Part shown: positions 51,301-64,000 of the stretch, piece after piece | Position numbering within the stretch: the stretch's first letter is position 1 | Layout: each line of letters begins with the position of its first letter | Assembly (NCBI GenBank): GCA_907165065.1 | Contig: OU015528.1 | Location: forward strand, 74,195,474-74,259,473 | DNA: 64,000 bases | Reading direction: 5' to 3' | DNA from: Caprimulgus europaeus | Taxonomy: Eukaryota > Chordata > Aves > Caprimulgiformes > Caprimulgidae | The notes under the pieces: generated by a model | Told to the model about the DNA's origin: nothing | The model's input: only the letters and a program-made list of their open reading frames with translations | Databases searched by the model: none | Translations under genes and position numbers: made by a program

Positions 51301-53675
51301 TTTGTTCATCCTTGGTTTATATCACAGGAGCAGACATGTGGGATCACAGCTGTACTGATACAACGAGAACAGTGAAAAATTACCACTGACTTCTAAATCT
51401 GTTATTGACATCGGTCATTTTAAAAATTAACATTTTTTTGGTGCTATTTCATTGATCCTCCTCATTCAGACATTTCTCCCAGGACTGACAGGAAGCCTTA
51501 TAAAATTCTTTTAGGTATTTCCATGTGAAAGTTACATTTGGCAGTGCAGCTAAGTAATTACACTTCATTGAAACATGTGTGATTTATCTGAATTAAGATT
51601 GTCTTTCTGCCTCGTTATATTCCAGAAATTTGCAACACAATATTAAAATGTAAACCACAAGAAAGATTTTGTTTGATTAGTTCTGAAAAAAACTGCTATG
51701 ATTCTCTGTGTGTGTGTGCATGCACCTTGAGCAAACCACCTCACTCTTGAATTGCTAGGATGCCCAGATCAAAAATATCTCTGTTCAACTGTAGTTGATT
51801 TAGGAAAAATCACCAACAGAAGGCTATGAGTTGTGAACAGGTAGGTCCTCTCATTGATCTCTGCAAATAATTACTGATTCAAATTACCATGGAGAAGTGT
51901 ATTTTCAGTTCCTCACCTCCTGCTTAGAAAAAAGGAAACCTAATTGTATTCAATTATTGTATAGCATTGCTACATGTTACAAAGACTCGACTCTATTTTA
52001 GAGGCAGGAATAATGACTTTAGCAATTATTGTTACCATGGTGTCACCACTGCTTTGGAAATTTATTATATTGTAGTAAATAAAATTCACACTCCACAATA
52101 GCTTCCACAGACAAGTTTAATAAAAATTCTACCTCGTTAGGACTATATGTGTAAAACATCTGTAACTTTTGTGGCTTAGAGGAAAGTGCCATGTGCTGTT
52201 AGCAGAGCAGCAGCAGAGGTAGGTGTGAGTGAAACAGGGGTAAGAAAAAAGCAGTGATTTTCCATGGTCCAGGTCTTCCGTTCTGCCTTTTGGGACTGAG
52301 ACTTTTTTTGTTCTTTCCTGAGCACGTCCCTTCATCTGCTGTGGAATTGTGGTCCAGCAGCATTAGGAGGCTTTTTCTATATCACTTTGTCACCTTTAAT
52401 TGTAAGTCTCGACCTTGTCTCAAATCCTCAGCCCTTCCAGGAGCTGAGGCTGGATGTGACAAGGGATTTTAATGACAGAGATGTGACTTGGTGGATGAGG
52501 AAGGCTCCAGCTTCTCTCTGCAGAAAAGATTTCTGCAGTTCTTTCTTTGTGATGCAAAGTTGCATAATTGTTAATATTTCTGCAGTTTATTCCTCATTAG
52601 AGCAGTTATTTCATATCAGTAAAGTAGCACCTGTTACAAATGACTTCATGCTTTTGAAATAATTTAGCTGTTTTTTTCTGCCCTTCAGTAAACAAGGAAA
52701 CTGTTACGATAGAAAGGTTTTCTATCTTATAAAAATGCAAGCATAAATCAATGCCAAGATGCTGTCACTGCAGGATTATTGCTGAAATGGGACCCTGCAG
52801 GCCATCTAGGTAATAGTATTGTGTTATGCAACAAAGAAGAGTGATGCTATTAAAAAAATAAGAACAGGCAATTAACTCTGTGAAAATGATGGTTTTGAAC
52901 AGGAGGATTCATCTTTTACAGCAGGTCTTTAAGGAGATTCACATCCCTGACCACAATGCTGTTAAGTGCCATGTGTATTAACACTGTGAATAGATTTCTG
53001 AAAAAAATGGAAATAGTTATATTTCTATACATTATTTTGACAATGGAAACCATTTGTTTAGATGCAGGTTCAAAGGTAATTATCATTCTTGGTACAAAGT
53101 CTTCTTGAGAAATAGTCAAGGAGGGAAGAACTTGCCTTTTTCTTATCTGATACCTTAAAATGAACTTCAAAAAATGGAGGTTGGAGTTTTCAGTTCCAGA
53201 GTTTCTGCTGCTTTCTCTGCGCCTTTGTGGTTGCATTTTCTAATATCTTGTTTATAAGCCTGTATTCCTGTAACTGGGAAAAGTGTAACTGGGAAAAGAG
53301 AAAGTTAGGTCAGAGTAAGTTAAAGCTTCTAAGAAATAAGCAAACTTAAACAAAACAAGACCAAACTCCTCAATTCCCCAATGCCAAAGATATTTAATTA
53401 ATGTGGCCTTGCTTGCGTGCTGATAACCACTAATGAATATGGATGGCTGAGTAATCCAGGAAAGGATTTCTGAGAATTTTGTTTGCACCTAAGGCATTGT
53501 TCGAGGGAGCCCAGCATGGCAGAAGTGAGCTGAGATAGACACACAGGACTGCTGAGGAGAGACTGTTTTGATTTGCCCCCTTCGGCCATGCAAGGTGAGG
53601 GTCCCTGGCAGGAACTCTTGCACAGCCATGTCCCACCACACCCTTGATGCTGCCAGTAGGTCCCTCTGGGTTGTG
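48397..53675. other. Intergenic DNA, no gene seen
   Basis: About 5.3 kb hold no recognised gene. The frames 48622-48993 (minus) and 52387-52662 (plus) are open by chance as far as can be judged. A short GTGTGTGTGTGCATGCA run lies at about 51707-51723. Confidence 0.55.
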
Positions 53676-53680
53676 TGTGG

Positions 53681-54714
53681 TGGTTTAACCACAGTAGGAC
53701 CATGTGGTCCTGCACTCACTCATCCCACTCCCACCCAGTGAGATGGGATGGGAACCACAACAAAGGGGCACGGATTAGGATGGGGACAGGGAGGGCTCAC
53801 ACACCAGTGATGGTCACGGGCAAAACAGACTCAACTTGGGGAAGAAAAATCAATTTTGTCATTCATCTGAGTAGCACAGTGAGACATAACAACCACATCT
53901 TACAACACCTTCCTCCCACCCCTCCCATCTTTCCAGACTCAAATAACTTTCCCAATTTCTCTACCTTCTCCCCCTAGGGGCACAGGAGCAGGGAATGGGG
54001 GTTGCAGTCATTTCACCGCTGCCACTCTTTCTGGCATGAAAGTCCAGGAACAAAGTGTTCCAGAGCAAGCTTCCAATGGAGTCACAGACCTCTTCAGGCT
54101 CAGCTCCTGACTGCAGCATGGGGACCTCCATGGACTGCACATAGGCCTCTGGTCCAGCACACCTGCTCACCCCACGGCTCTGGTTGCCCACCCTTGCTCT
54201 GGCGTTGTGTGACTCTCAGGGTTTCAGTTCAGTCACATTTGCCCCCAGGCTCAGCTTCTCTGCTCCAGTGTGGAGTCCTCCATGGACTACACATGGGTAT
54301 CTGCTTCACTGTTGAACCTCCATGGGCTGCATGGACCTCCTTTGCTTCCCCCTACTCTATGCAGTTGAACTGGGTGTCTGAGGTTCTCTGTCCTCCTCCT
54401 TCCTCTTGGCAATGAAGCTCTCTGTTTAGGCCAATGGTCATCTTTTGTTCAAGTCAACAGTCTTTCCTCCAGGTTCTCTCCATCTTCCTCTTTTCAAGAC
54501 AGTCCTTCCCCTCACAAATATGGATCTGCAGAGGCATTTCTCTATTGCTAATTGGCTCAGCCTGGGCTGGGGGGTACGCCTTGGAGCCAGGGGAGCTTTG
54601 CAAAGCTTCTCACAAGGTGGCCCCTTCCCCCATTACCAAAAACGCCCCCCACCCTACACACACACAAACCGAACAGTCATGTCACAGCTCATCCCATGGG
54701 ATGAAAACATGACA
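53681..54714 (-). mobile_element. Probable solo LTR of an avian endogenous retrovirus
   Basis: A block of about 1.03 kb is unlike its surroundings. Read on the minus strand it begins TGTCATGTTTTCATCC and ends GGTTAAACCA, giving the TG...CA ends of an LTR. The GGTTAAACCA terminus and the adjoining block with CCCACCCAGTGAGATGGGATGG resemble a family of ERV LTRs common in birds. Inside is a partial duplication spaced about 152 bases, with CAGGCTCAGC at 54095 and 54246 and CCTCCATGGACT at 54125 and 54277; a third related CCTCCATGG lies at 54317. No coding region, primer-binding site or second LTR is visible. No clear target duplication was found, and the 53681 end could lie up to five bases further left. 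Open frames inside are chance. Confidence 0.55.
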
Positions 54715-57700
54715 GTCCAGAGGAACTGGTCACCAGGGATGCTCTGCCAGAAGGAATGTGAACCAGTTTAGGAAATGTAAAGTAACGATACGGTTGGGCA
54801 TGGGGGTGATTGGGTGTTTCCCCTTTGGTTTCTAGAGGGAGAAGACTCCATTTTAAGTGTGCTTTGTCCAAATGTGTGGGACCACTCTCTGCTTTCTCTT
54901 AAACATCCACACCCCTGGTAGCAGGACTTGGGGAATGAGAAAGGATGGATGAAAACAAGCCTCAAGTGGGACTTGCTTTGTTTTCCATTTGCATATGGAT
55001 GGACATTTCACTTTTGTTGGTTTTCCTCTATCATGGTTTGATTTTATAGTCTCAAGAGGGAGACTTCCAAACCCAGACTGTGGACCCTGATTAAATGTCC
55101 AAATGTTTTAAATCTCATCTTTCAGCAGCTGGAATAAATGTCTTTATTTCTTCTAGAGATTAATATCTTCAGACACTGGGCATAACATGCAGGGTCTGAC
55201 CCCAAAAACCCTCATATATGTCTCTTTCCTACTTTCAGTGGGAATTTGGTCAAAGGAAATGTCCCAATATTTCCTTGCAACCTCAGTGTAATAGGTGCTT
55301 TGATTAGGACTGCTTTCATTAAGATAATTCTTTTTATATACCCCATAGTACTGACAAAGTGTCCAGTCAATAAGAATTTTATTCTACAAATATCCACCAC
55401 TTACTAGAGAACACATTTGCAGCAGAAAATTTCCAATATCTTCTACCAGAGGACAGATTTGCAGTAAAATTTTTTAAATCCATATGCACCTTTTTAGTGA
55501 TGGCAACTATTTCTCAAAGGACATGTAAAATATGAAGCTATTATGGGGGCACATGCAAGATATGAAGCTGGCAGCAAGTGCAAGAATAACTTGTTGGTGT
55601 TTATTCACTCCTCCTCTTGGAACAGATGGGCAGAGCACAGAGCCAACATCTAACTTGGGCTGCTGGGATACACTCTCACATACCTGTCTGCAGGGGTTTG
55701 CTTTTTGCCTGTGGTGCCTAAGCAATTCAGTCTATCTATATCCTGCCATGAAGGGTGTATAAATACCTGTGCCAGTTGTCAGAGCTGCCAACCTGACTAT
55801 GGAAGCTGGTCCTTGTGTGCTCCCAACTCCAGCCCATTGGGTCTCAGCTTATGGCAAACTTCATCCTTTATCACATCTCTTTTTACCTCCTGGTTTTCAG
55901 CTCATACTAATGGCCCTGAGTATTTCACATGTTCTTCATCCAACAATTCCTTTTTGAAGTATCTTCTCACTTAAAAGCATAACTTACATGGAGAGATTCC
56001 TGTTGCCTAACTTCAGATCTCTGCAGAATAGATGACTAAACCTGAGCCAGTTGGCCAGGCTGTTGGTAGACTTTTCTATCGCCATCCCCCCTTCCTACTG
56101 CTGTTTGGCAACCTGGAAAAATGTGGAGTGATTCAGCTCATAAGACTTACTTACTGGCTGGGTAATTAATTTCATTGAGAAAGACAGTATGAATTGTTCC
56201 TTTCACATTCCTGTAACTCCTCATTGACTATAATGGAGACTAACTCAGACAGATTACTAAATTTTTGGATTAATAGCCACAAACTCCACCCCAAATGCCT
56301 ATCAATGGACTGGAAACATGCTCCAGCACTGGGAGTGAGTAGAGCTATCTATCTGTGTATGAAATTGCAGCTGCTTGGGGGACACTGCTCCAGAAAAAAG
56401 AGAAAGAGAAACCCCAGCGACAGTGGAAGAAGGTGGCATAACTCAAGACTATCAAACCCAAAGCTTGTAAAGAAATTTCCATCCCTCCGAAAGGAATGCA
56501 TTCCACTTACAAATAAAATCTGTCTTTATTAATGTTATTGCTGCTCCTATCAGCTTAAGTGTGGCTTATCAGCTCAACCCCTCAGTGTTTTTCCTTGGTT
56601 GTCAGACAGTAGCAGAAGGGAAGGAGGGTTTTGCCAACAGACCGTGAGCAGCAAAGCAACAATGATGGGGGCTGAGGGTGTGCAGGACTGGCTTGTCCAG
56701 GGTTTGCCCACTGTAAGGAGCCCTTGGCAATTTTTTTAACTCAAACATTGTTATGGTGGAAAACAGTTGTGTTCGTCCACGCTGGTAGCAGGCACTTGCC
56801 CACAGCAAATGTATCTATATGCAAAGGGCTTTCTTGGTAGATGTGTTCAGTGTAAGTCCAGATAATGAGATGCTTATAGCTTCATTGGCAATTCTCCACC
56901 AGGCAGCAGTTTAAATCTTTGCCCCCATTTGTGTGCTGTGTTTGGTCCATAATGTACTTATTTGCAAGTGTCATTTTTAATTTAATGCATGAAAGAACTT
57001 ATTACCCCTGGCAGAGTTAAACAGCTAAACTAGGATCTGTCAATTCCTCCTGAACTGTTGACAAGTGGAATAATATTGCACTGTGATTAGTTTATATGAA
57101 GACTTGTGGACTAGTTGAAGCCCTGGGGGTCATGCTGTGGTTTCTGCTCTGCAGGCATCAGACAAAATAGGTATCTGGGTGTTTTTGTTGTAACCTCATA
57201 TCACAGAAAGACATAACTTGGACTTAGACAGGTTTGGACCTTTGAGCATCTCAAAGTTTGAGATTGTTTAATTATCGAGTTTTAAAATGTTTGGAAGATG
57301 TTCCCCTGTGCAAAAGTTGACACCAACATTAACCACAGCATTTAAGCATCCTTGAAGATGGCAGCTATGGATCTAGTGTAAGCTGTCGATAACGCCATTA
57401 AAAGACATTTCCATGGAGAGTGTTACAACTTAAAGAGTTTTCTCATTCACATCTTTCATGATCTGAATGAGACCCTGTGAAATAATCTTTTGGGGACCTC
57501 TCCCCTTTCGCTTGCCTTGCATGAGGGGTGTTGTGTGCTTCAGCTCCTTTTGCTGGGAGGCAGCTGGTGAGAGGAGGCAGCTGCCAGTTTTGCTCAGCTG
57601 CTGAGAGCTGTGACACACACTGTCCTGCCTGGTAGAGACTCCTCGCTGGCTTTTATTTCGTTCTTCCTGTTAGGAAATGAAAGGCCACTCTGGCTGAAGT

Positions 57701-58017
57701 ACCTGGTAGGTTGTTATTGTATATACGAAAATTTAACACTTTCTGCTGCTGTGGAGAATCGTTAAGCAGGAAATTAATGAGAAGGAAAACCACATGCTCA
57801 AAAAGACCCCAATGCTTTGGGTCACTCTGAAGAAAAGCTGGGGTGAAATGCTTTCATACAGACCTACTCTCTGGGAACAAGATCATATTTTCTTTATTGC
57901 TAAGGATATTTGAAAAAAAGAAATCACAGCTTGTGTTTGGGTGGGGAAAAATAATAATAGCAGCAGTTCTTATATAAGATTTTTCCCCAGTAGATCTTAC
58001 ATCAAATCAGTACCACT
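54715..58017. other. Intergenic DNA, no gene seen
   Basis: No gene is recognised. The stretch from about 56830 to 57120 is AT-rich and unique-looking, with homeodomain-type TAAT words. That is compatible with conserved non-coding DNA but not evidence of it. Confidence 0.5.
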
Positions 58018-58135
58018 GGCCTCATTTCACAGGAGGAGAAACTGAGGCACAGAGCACTCAGAGACCAGGGACTCTATCAGAAATTGAGCCCAGGCCTTCT
58101 GAAGCCTAATTCAGCTCTTGCCTAACAGCTGAGAC
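58018..58135 (-). mobile_element. MIR SINE relic
   Basis: CTCATTTCACAGGAGGAGAAACTGAGGC and ACAGAGCACTCAGAGACCAG, then GAAATTGAGCCCAGGCCTTCTG and AGCTCTTGCCTAACAGCTGAG, follow the reverse complement of the MIR consensus. The matching consensus words are TTTTACAGATGAGGAAACTGAGGCACAGAG, GATTCGAACCCAGG and GTGCTCTTAACCACTATGC. This is the better preserved of the two MIR relics in the window. MIR mobilisation is ancient, so this insertion would predate modern birds. Confidence 0.75.
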
Positions 58136-60717
58136 TTCTGATCTCTGTGGATACTCCAACTTAATGTTTTCATTGATTTTTTTTTTTTTTTTTTTAAGTG
58201 AGCAAATGTTTATTTCCCAAGAGTGAAACTCTCTTGCTTCCTGCATAACAATTGTGATGAGAGATAATCCTACCATGCAGGTGCCTGAGAGCACAGCATC
58301 CTCTTGGGGTGATTTTCCAGGCTGGTTTGCTCCATCCTTGGCACATTTCTTGGCCTTGCTGTCATAGTTAACTGCCATGGTTGTTCCTGGAATGGAGATA
58401 TGGAGAAGTGGGAAGTGAACAAGTCCTCCAGGCATGCCGTGGGAGAAAACAGAGCTTCAGCCCTCTTCCACCTAAATGCAATGCTCATGGCAAAGGTCTT
58501 GTTCTCTCTCCTGGGAAAGTGGCCTTGAGTAGAGGGCATCTACATGGTGGGTGTCTCTGCATGGCAGGGCAATGGAACCCCACAAGCCCAGCAACTCCGT
58601 CCTTCCCTCTAGCCATACAGGATGGAGATGATATCATGCCTGACGAGCAGTTTGTGTTCAGTCATCTCGTAAAACTTCTGCCCTTGTGATAAGCAGCATC
58701 AACACCTGCCATGGAGGGACCCAGAGAACAGGGGAATGATGATTCTCCATGAACACCACCAAGCTTGAGTATTTCTGCAGGCAAGGACCTTGCTTCAGTG
58801 GCTTCACTCTGCTTGACAGTGAGCCCATAGCTATAAAGAACAAAATGACATGGTAATAGCCTTGCATTTCTGAGAATAGCTTCCAACAGGCAGCCTGGCA
58901 AATTTGTGAGGAAGTATTCCCACATCAGGTGAGACTCTTGTTGGGTTCCTATTATTGAGGTGTAATATTTTTAGCAGGAGACAGGTTTGAAAAGAAGAAT
59001 TACGTTGAGGTTTCCTGGTTTAGTTCTACCCATTTTAAATGAAGCAGATTTCAAAGGTCTCTGTAATAGAAAGTGTGACACAGGAAGAGTCACTGTGTAG
59101 TGAAAGCAGTAATTGATGATGGTTGAAACTGTCAGATTTGCTAGGAGCGCTGATCATCTAGTCAAGGGAAGCAAAATAAATTTCACCAAGACCATCATGT
59201 TTCATTGGATGTGACTGGAATGAGCAGGCTTGCAGCGACGCAGCCACCATGGGCTGGAGCAGGAGACCCTGAGCTGTGTTACAGTGTGGTGCAGCAGGAG
59301 AGGAACGTTCTTGCACCCACAACTGCAAAATTTCAGGCTGAGGTTGTGGAGATGCAGTTGCATGGAGCAACATTTCAGCCTTGCTCCTCAGATGGGTTTC
59401 CTGCCTGCTGTTTATTCTCTGCTTGCAACTTCAGGTGACCTTCCTCTAGGGATGAGATCAGAGCCCGGGTCCTTCTGGAGTAAGTGTCTCATGTTGCGAA
59501 CATGATGTCTGTTGAACCCCATGACATTTGGTTGCCTTGCCAGACTGAGTCAAAGCCCCCTCCCTTATTTCCACTTTCCATGTTTTAATGCAGGGATTGT
59601 TGACTGCTCCCACACTCCCAGAAGAATGTTTGTAGTCAGTCACCATTGTCACTGCATTTAAATGTTGATGCTGTGTTTGCCATTGTGCAGATGAATACAA
59701 AAAATAAGGTTCAGACTGTGGATACACTTCAGACTGAGAGGAGGGAGGGGAAATTTTCCCCCTCAATGAGTCAAGGACTGTTAAAGATGTGACATCTGCA
59801 CTAGCAAGGCTATGCTTGCATCTCCAAGGAAGTGGAACAATGCTTGTTGTTATTAAAGCCATATCAGGTAGGGTTATTTTCTGAAGATGTTAGAAAGAAA
59901 TATGTTTTAACAAGAAAGATTAAATCTGGCCAGATGCTCATGAGGGCTCCAAAAAGGAAATTATCTATAAAATCTAGTGCCATCTACCATGAATAGGTTC
60001 TCTGAAGGATGCAGTGCAGACTGGACCCCTGACAAAAGGGTGCATCAGAGTGATGTGTGCAGCAAGTTGTTGGAATGCAGTGAGAAAGACAGAGACACCA
60101 GTCAGAATTAACCTCCCTATAACCAGATTGTTCAGGATTGTTCTTTCATTTCTTCCAGCTATGTCTTTTATGAACATTTATAACTACAATGGAGGGTTTT
60201 TTAGGTGTGTAAAGAAAGATATTTATTTTCACTTTAAATTCATGTAAGTTAAAGGACATATCTGGTTGCACGGGAAGTGACAAGACATCCCTCATATATG
60301 AACCCACCAGGGTCAGGAAGAGGGAGAAGTGTCTTCTGATAACCAGGACTGTTCAGAAGAGCCTTTGGGATGGGGAATGGAACCAGAGTGTCCCCAGGAC
60401 ATGTCCAGACTTTCCAGAATAGTGTGCTGGTCTGTATTTTTACAAAAAATCAGTGACTAAGACTGATAATAGAAGCTGTGTAGGACTTTCAGGATGCTGT
60501 TACTCAAAGGCATTACTTCTGAGGATGCTGTTGAAAGTGTGTCTAGATGAAGGTGTGATCCAAGGTCCTTTCTTAGTTCAGACTGAAAAGGACCAGGACT
60601 GTGCATCTGCCACACACCTGTCAAGAGGCCACACCACACAGCCCCAGCCCCGTGCTGCAAGTCACCAAAATCTGAGTCTTTCTCACCTTGGTTGAATCCT
60701 CTATACACAGAGAAACA
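58136..60717. other. Intergenic DNA, no gene seen
   Basis: A run of 19 T lies at 58177-58195, shortly after the MIR relic. Otherwise no repeat or gene is recognised. Open frames of up to 134 codons (minus 59458-59862) are not family-like. Confidence 0.55.
58177..58195. repeat. Poly(T) run
   Basis: Nineteen consecutive T on the + strand. It could be the reverse of a retroposed poly(A) tail, but the bases after it match no retrocopy that I recognise. Confidence 0.9.
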
Positions 60718-60790
60718 TCACAGAATCACAGACTGGTTTGGGTTGGAACAGACCTTAAAGATCATCCAGTTCCAACCCCCCTGCCATGAG
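60718..60790 (-). mobile_element. CR1 3' tail fragment
   Basis: ATCACAGAATCACAGACTGG, GGGTTGGAACAGACCTTAAAG, ATCATCCAGTTCCAACCCCC and CTGCCATGAGGG give the terminal ~75 bases of a CR1 in reverse, with two octamers. It is extremely 5'-truncated. Confidence 0.92.
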
Positions 60791-63700
60791 GGAAATGAAT
60801 GCCCATCCCAGGTATGTCCTTGTTTTTCCCATAGACCTCTGTGGCTGGTGCAGTGTTTTGGGGTGCTCTGAGTAGCAGCCAGGCAATTGTGCCTTTGCTG
60901 CCCATCTGCAGGTGTTTTAAGCTCAGCAGCAGGGAAGGAAGAGAATGTATCTATGTCCTCTTCAAGAGCTGCTTTGTTCTCCTTTTGTACTGCTTTTTGC
61001 TCATAACTGATGCTGCTGAGTGTCCCTGTGGAGCAAATAAGGGATTCAGCCCGTAGATACTATGCATTTGATGTACAAGACTGATTTATAGGATGGGAAG
61101 TTAATTAGATTGCAACTATAGGGTGTAAGTGCTGTGTCACTCTTAATAATTGGGTGATTAATGTCATTTAAAAATAAAGCTACCGTGATAAAATACAGTG
61201 GAGCTGAAGACAATTGCTTCTCATTAGCTGTTAAGGATAGAGAACCTGATTTTGCAGAAGTGAATGTTTGGTCATATAGTAGAAAACTGTGGAGATGACC
61301 CAGGGGAGAAGATGAGTCCTTGATAAGTTGTGCCCATCCCAGCTGAACTTGTGGGGTCATTGCACTCTTCACACAGCAGGTAGGAGATGGACTTAAATGG
61401 CAAAAGCTGTGCTCATTAGCTCCTCCCCTGCAGGTTGTTGGCATTAGATATATTTACTCACAGAGGCCATCACATGGGCCTGAAGAGTGCATTTCCATGA
61501 TTTAGGGGTTGCAAGGTTGATGAATACAACCATGCATTAGTTAACAGACTTTGGAGCATTATTGAGCACCCATACCAGCTGGATCTATCCGCTTTTTATT
61601 TGTCCTAAAGGAGTAAAGTAGGATTATTAGGAGTATCTGCACCAAGCTAGTGATGATGTGTGGCTTGTTTCTGGTTGTGGAATGCAGCCATGGGATAGAA
61701 CCACTGCATGTTTTTAGTCCTTCTCCATGAGCACATGTGAGATATACATAAGCTCAGATTTATACTTCACATATTTCCATTTCTATATGCTGGATGAGGA
61801 GCCCTTCCCCAAATATAAAGACATATTTGGCCCTGTGCTGTTGCATAAATGTCAGCCTGTCAGAGAAGAGCCAGGACCGTGTCAGGGACAAGTAAGAAGC
61901 AAATGAAGCTGGAGAAATGTGAACCTGTTGTTTTTGAAGCCTGGTGAGTAGGAGTCTGATCCTCCAACTCTGATATTGGTTAATGGAATCTGAATGCTTG
62001 ACTCCCACACACAGCTTTGAAAATTTACTCCATCTGCTCTGTTTCTTGTTATCTTTTTTTTTTCCTCAGTAGGGAAGATGGAGCCCTCTCTTTTCCTGAG
62101 ATAAGCTTTGAGAACTATAACAGTTTGAGTACAAATGTTAATTTTGCTGAAGCCAGCTCTAATACCAATTGGGAATTTGGTTTCTTGTCTAGAGGCACTA
62201 TATCTACATTTAAAAATAGATCCGTGTGGCAAATGAATGCACAAGTTCACAGATGTAAGGTATCAGTAACAGACAGATTAAAACGTTATACTGTACTGAT
62301 TTTATCACCTAACTCTGAAAAATGGTTAGAGATCATCTACAAGGGCAAAAGGTTATGTTTTATTGATCTCATAGAGTTCATTTTATTTTTCTTTATGTCC
62401 TTCTTCTGTCTCTGGCACACACAAATACATAAGTTGTTATAATTCCTTCAAAACATGCTGACTAGTGTCAATTGAGTCCAGAGTGTCTTACTGGTTCTGC
62501 TGATTTAAAAGGAAGCTTGTGAATGAACAACCAAAATCTCTATATATTTTTACTAAAATCTTTTTTTCACCCTTTGTTCTTTCGATGCTTTTTCCACTCC
62601 TTTGGAAAAGTGTTGTCAAACTTTTCCTTTATCCTTTTTTTAATCTGATTTTTCTTTGTCTTTTCCCTTCTGCTGTTTTGGTTTTCTTTTTTTCTTGCCA
62701 CTTTTTTGTTGGCCTTATTAAATGGCTTTAGTAGCAATAGCAATGACATGACTCCCCATTTCACTTTTAGCATTTCACAGTTTCCGATAAAACAGAGCAG
62801 AAAATTTTAACCAAGCTATTGATTTCCATGGAGTATCCTAGAAATGCTGTAGAAATTATATTCCTCCCTTTACAACTCAACAAGGGAAATTCAGGCACTC
62901 TTGTGCTAAGGAAATACATGACATCTCATGCTAAGTTAGAGCCCTGAATTAAGCTTTGAATAAGCATTATTTGTTAAAAGGCACACAGCATTTATATTTG
63001 TGCAGCAATCACTCAGTCATTGGTAATATTGAGATTACAAATTGCTTTCTAGATGCATAAAACAAATACATCACATTTTTGTTTAACAAACATCATTACC
63101 TAATATGCACTATATAGGCTTCTATTTATACCATTTGCAGTAAACATAGCATTAAATATGTTGTCTGGATAAGAACTTGTGTGAGAACTCTCGAGTCGTT
63201 ATGCAAGCTGGGAACACTAAATTGATTTTAAGTTAATCTGACATTTTAAAGGAAATTGTCATTATCTAATTTACAAGGAGCTATTCCGAATGACTGTAAA
63301 GAAAACTGTTTTCATTTTGCTTAGAACTGGCACTGTAAAAGGTCACACACTTCTCAGCAGACCTCCTCAAATTACAAAACATGCTTGGAAAGATTTGCTT
63401 TAGTAGAATTAGAGTATTTAATTGTATTTTAATGGAAACAGTCAGTGTTCTTCGACTCTGAAGAAAGGGAGGATGGAAAGATAAATCTGAGAAGCTGAAG
63501 TTTCAATTACCTGTTCCTGTGTGTGTGTCGCTCACAAGGCACAGCAAATAATTGACTTTTTTGATTTTCTGTTTGTTTGATTAAATTCAGAAGCAGAAGA
63601 AACATTTTAGGTAAACCTAAACCAAAAGTAATCTTTTTCATTTTCTTTCTTTTGTTTTTTTTTTTTTTTCTTCCCAAATAAAATTAAACATTATTGTCTA

Positions 63701-64000
63701 AACCTCTAAGGGAAAAAAACATCTTGCCAGCTATTTCTCAATCTCGGGAGATGTCTGGTACCTTGGTGGTGTTTGGGCAAAACCGCACCGGTGCTTGTTC
63801 AGGTGACACTGATCCAATGATTACAAAATCCTTTGAAGGTTTTAAATGAAGGGATAGGGAGTTATGGAGAAGGGTGATTGGGCTGGTTTCTGGGAAAGAA
63901 GGAAGAGTCATTATCAGAGATAACAGTAAGATTTCTGTCATCTATTTGGCATTATTTTTTTTTTAGCATAAGGTTGCAATTTTATGTTTGCATAGAAAAT
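60791..64000. other. Intergenic DNA, no gene seen; AT-rich end
   Basis: No gene is recognised. The 141-codon frame at 62017-62442 is AT-driven, with Phe/Leu-rich ends and a compositionally unremarkable middle, and has no family. A T15 run lies at 63655-63669. The DNA from about 62900 to 63640 is AT-rich, transposon-free and free of long frames, and is a candidate for conserved non-coding sequence. Confidence 0.5.

Noticed and set aside
62017..62442. 141-codon open frame on the + strand
   Set aside because: AT-driven composition with Phe-rich ends, overlapped by a similar minus-strand frame; no known domain.
1..64000. tRNA, rRNA, snRNA genes, CRISPR arrays, prokaryotic operons, attachment sites
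   Set aside because: None seen on either strand. No cloverleaf B-box context (GGTTCGAATCC) and no regularly spaced repeats other than the small arrays listed.

Overview
The window is vertebrate nuclear DNA, almost certainly from a bird. The evidence is a set of CR1 LINE fragments ending in the avian octamer tail (ATTCTATG / ATTCTGTG), a probable LTR whose terminus resembles avian endogenous-retrovirus LTRs, ancient MIR SINE relics, short exons with GT/AG borders, and no compact coding layout. Nothing prokaryotic or viral-genomic is present.

Only one gene is supported: the 3' end of FAM107B on the + strand. It comprises the penultimate coding exon (71-224), a 2-kb intron (225-2229), the last coding segment (2230-2346, stop at 2344-2346) and a long 3' UTR that probably ends just after the AATAAA at 5318-5323. 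The first ~43 codons lie upstream of the window.

The remaining ~58.7 kb shows no recognisable coding exon. All other open frames are short, lack homology that I recognise, or lie inside CR1. In human the gene facing the 3' end of FAM107B is FRMD4A in the same orientation, so this is probably the FAM107B-FRMD4A intergenic region. It could hold non-coding first exons or enhancers that cannot be proved by reading alone.

Repeats: the youngest-looking CR1 copies are 5541-6236 (+), 10715-11269 (+), 28771-29309 (-), 32074-32385 (-) and 48090-48396 (-). Short tails lie at 8191-8287, 25219-25275 and 60718-60790. Old decayed CR1 lies at 17031-17230, 31300-31605, 31768-31890, 37850-38175 and 45638-46010. 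A probable solo LTR spans about 53681-54714. MIR relics lie at 42325-42480 and 58018-58135. There are three small tandem arrays (13931-13999, 40841-40897, 46500-46535) and a strand-asymmetric pyrimidine tract (41839-41919).

I found no exciting new system. The observations most worth checking are a one-base frame difference shared by two CR1 copies, the LTR with an internal ~152-bp-spaced duplication, and possible alternative 3' ends within the last FAM107B intron.
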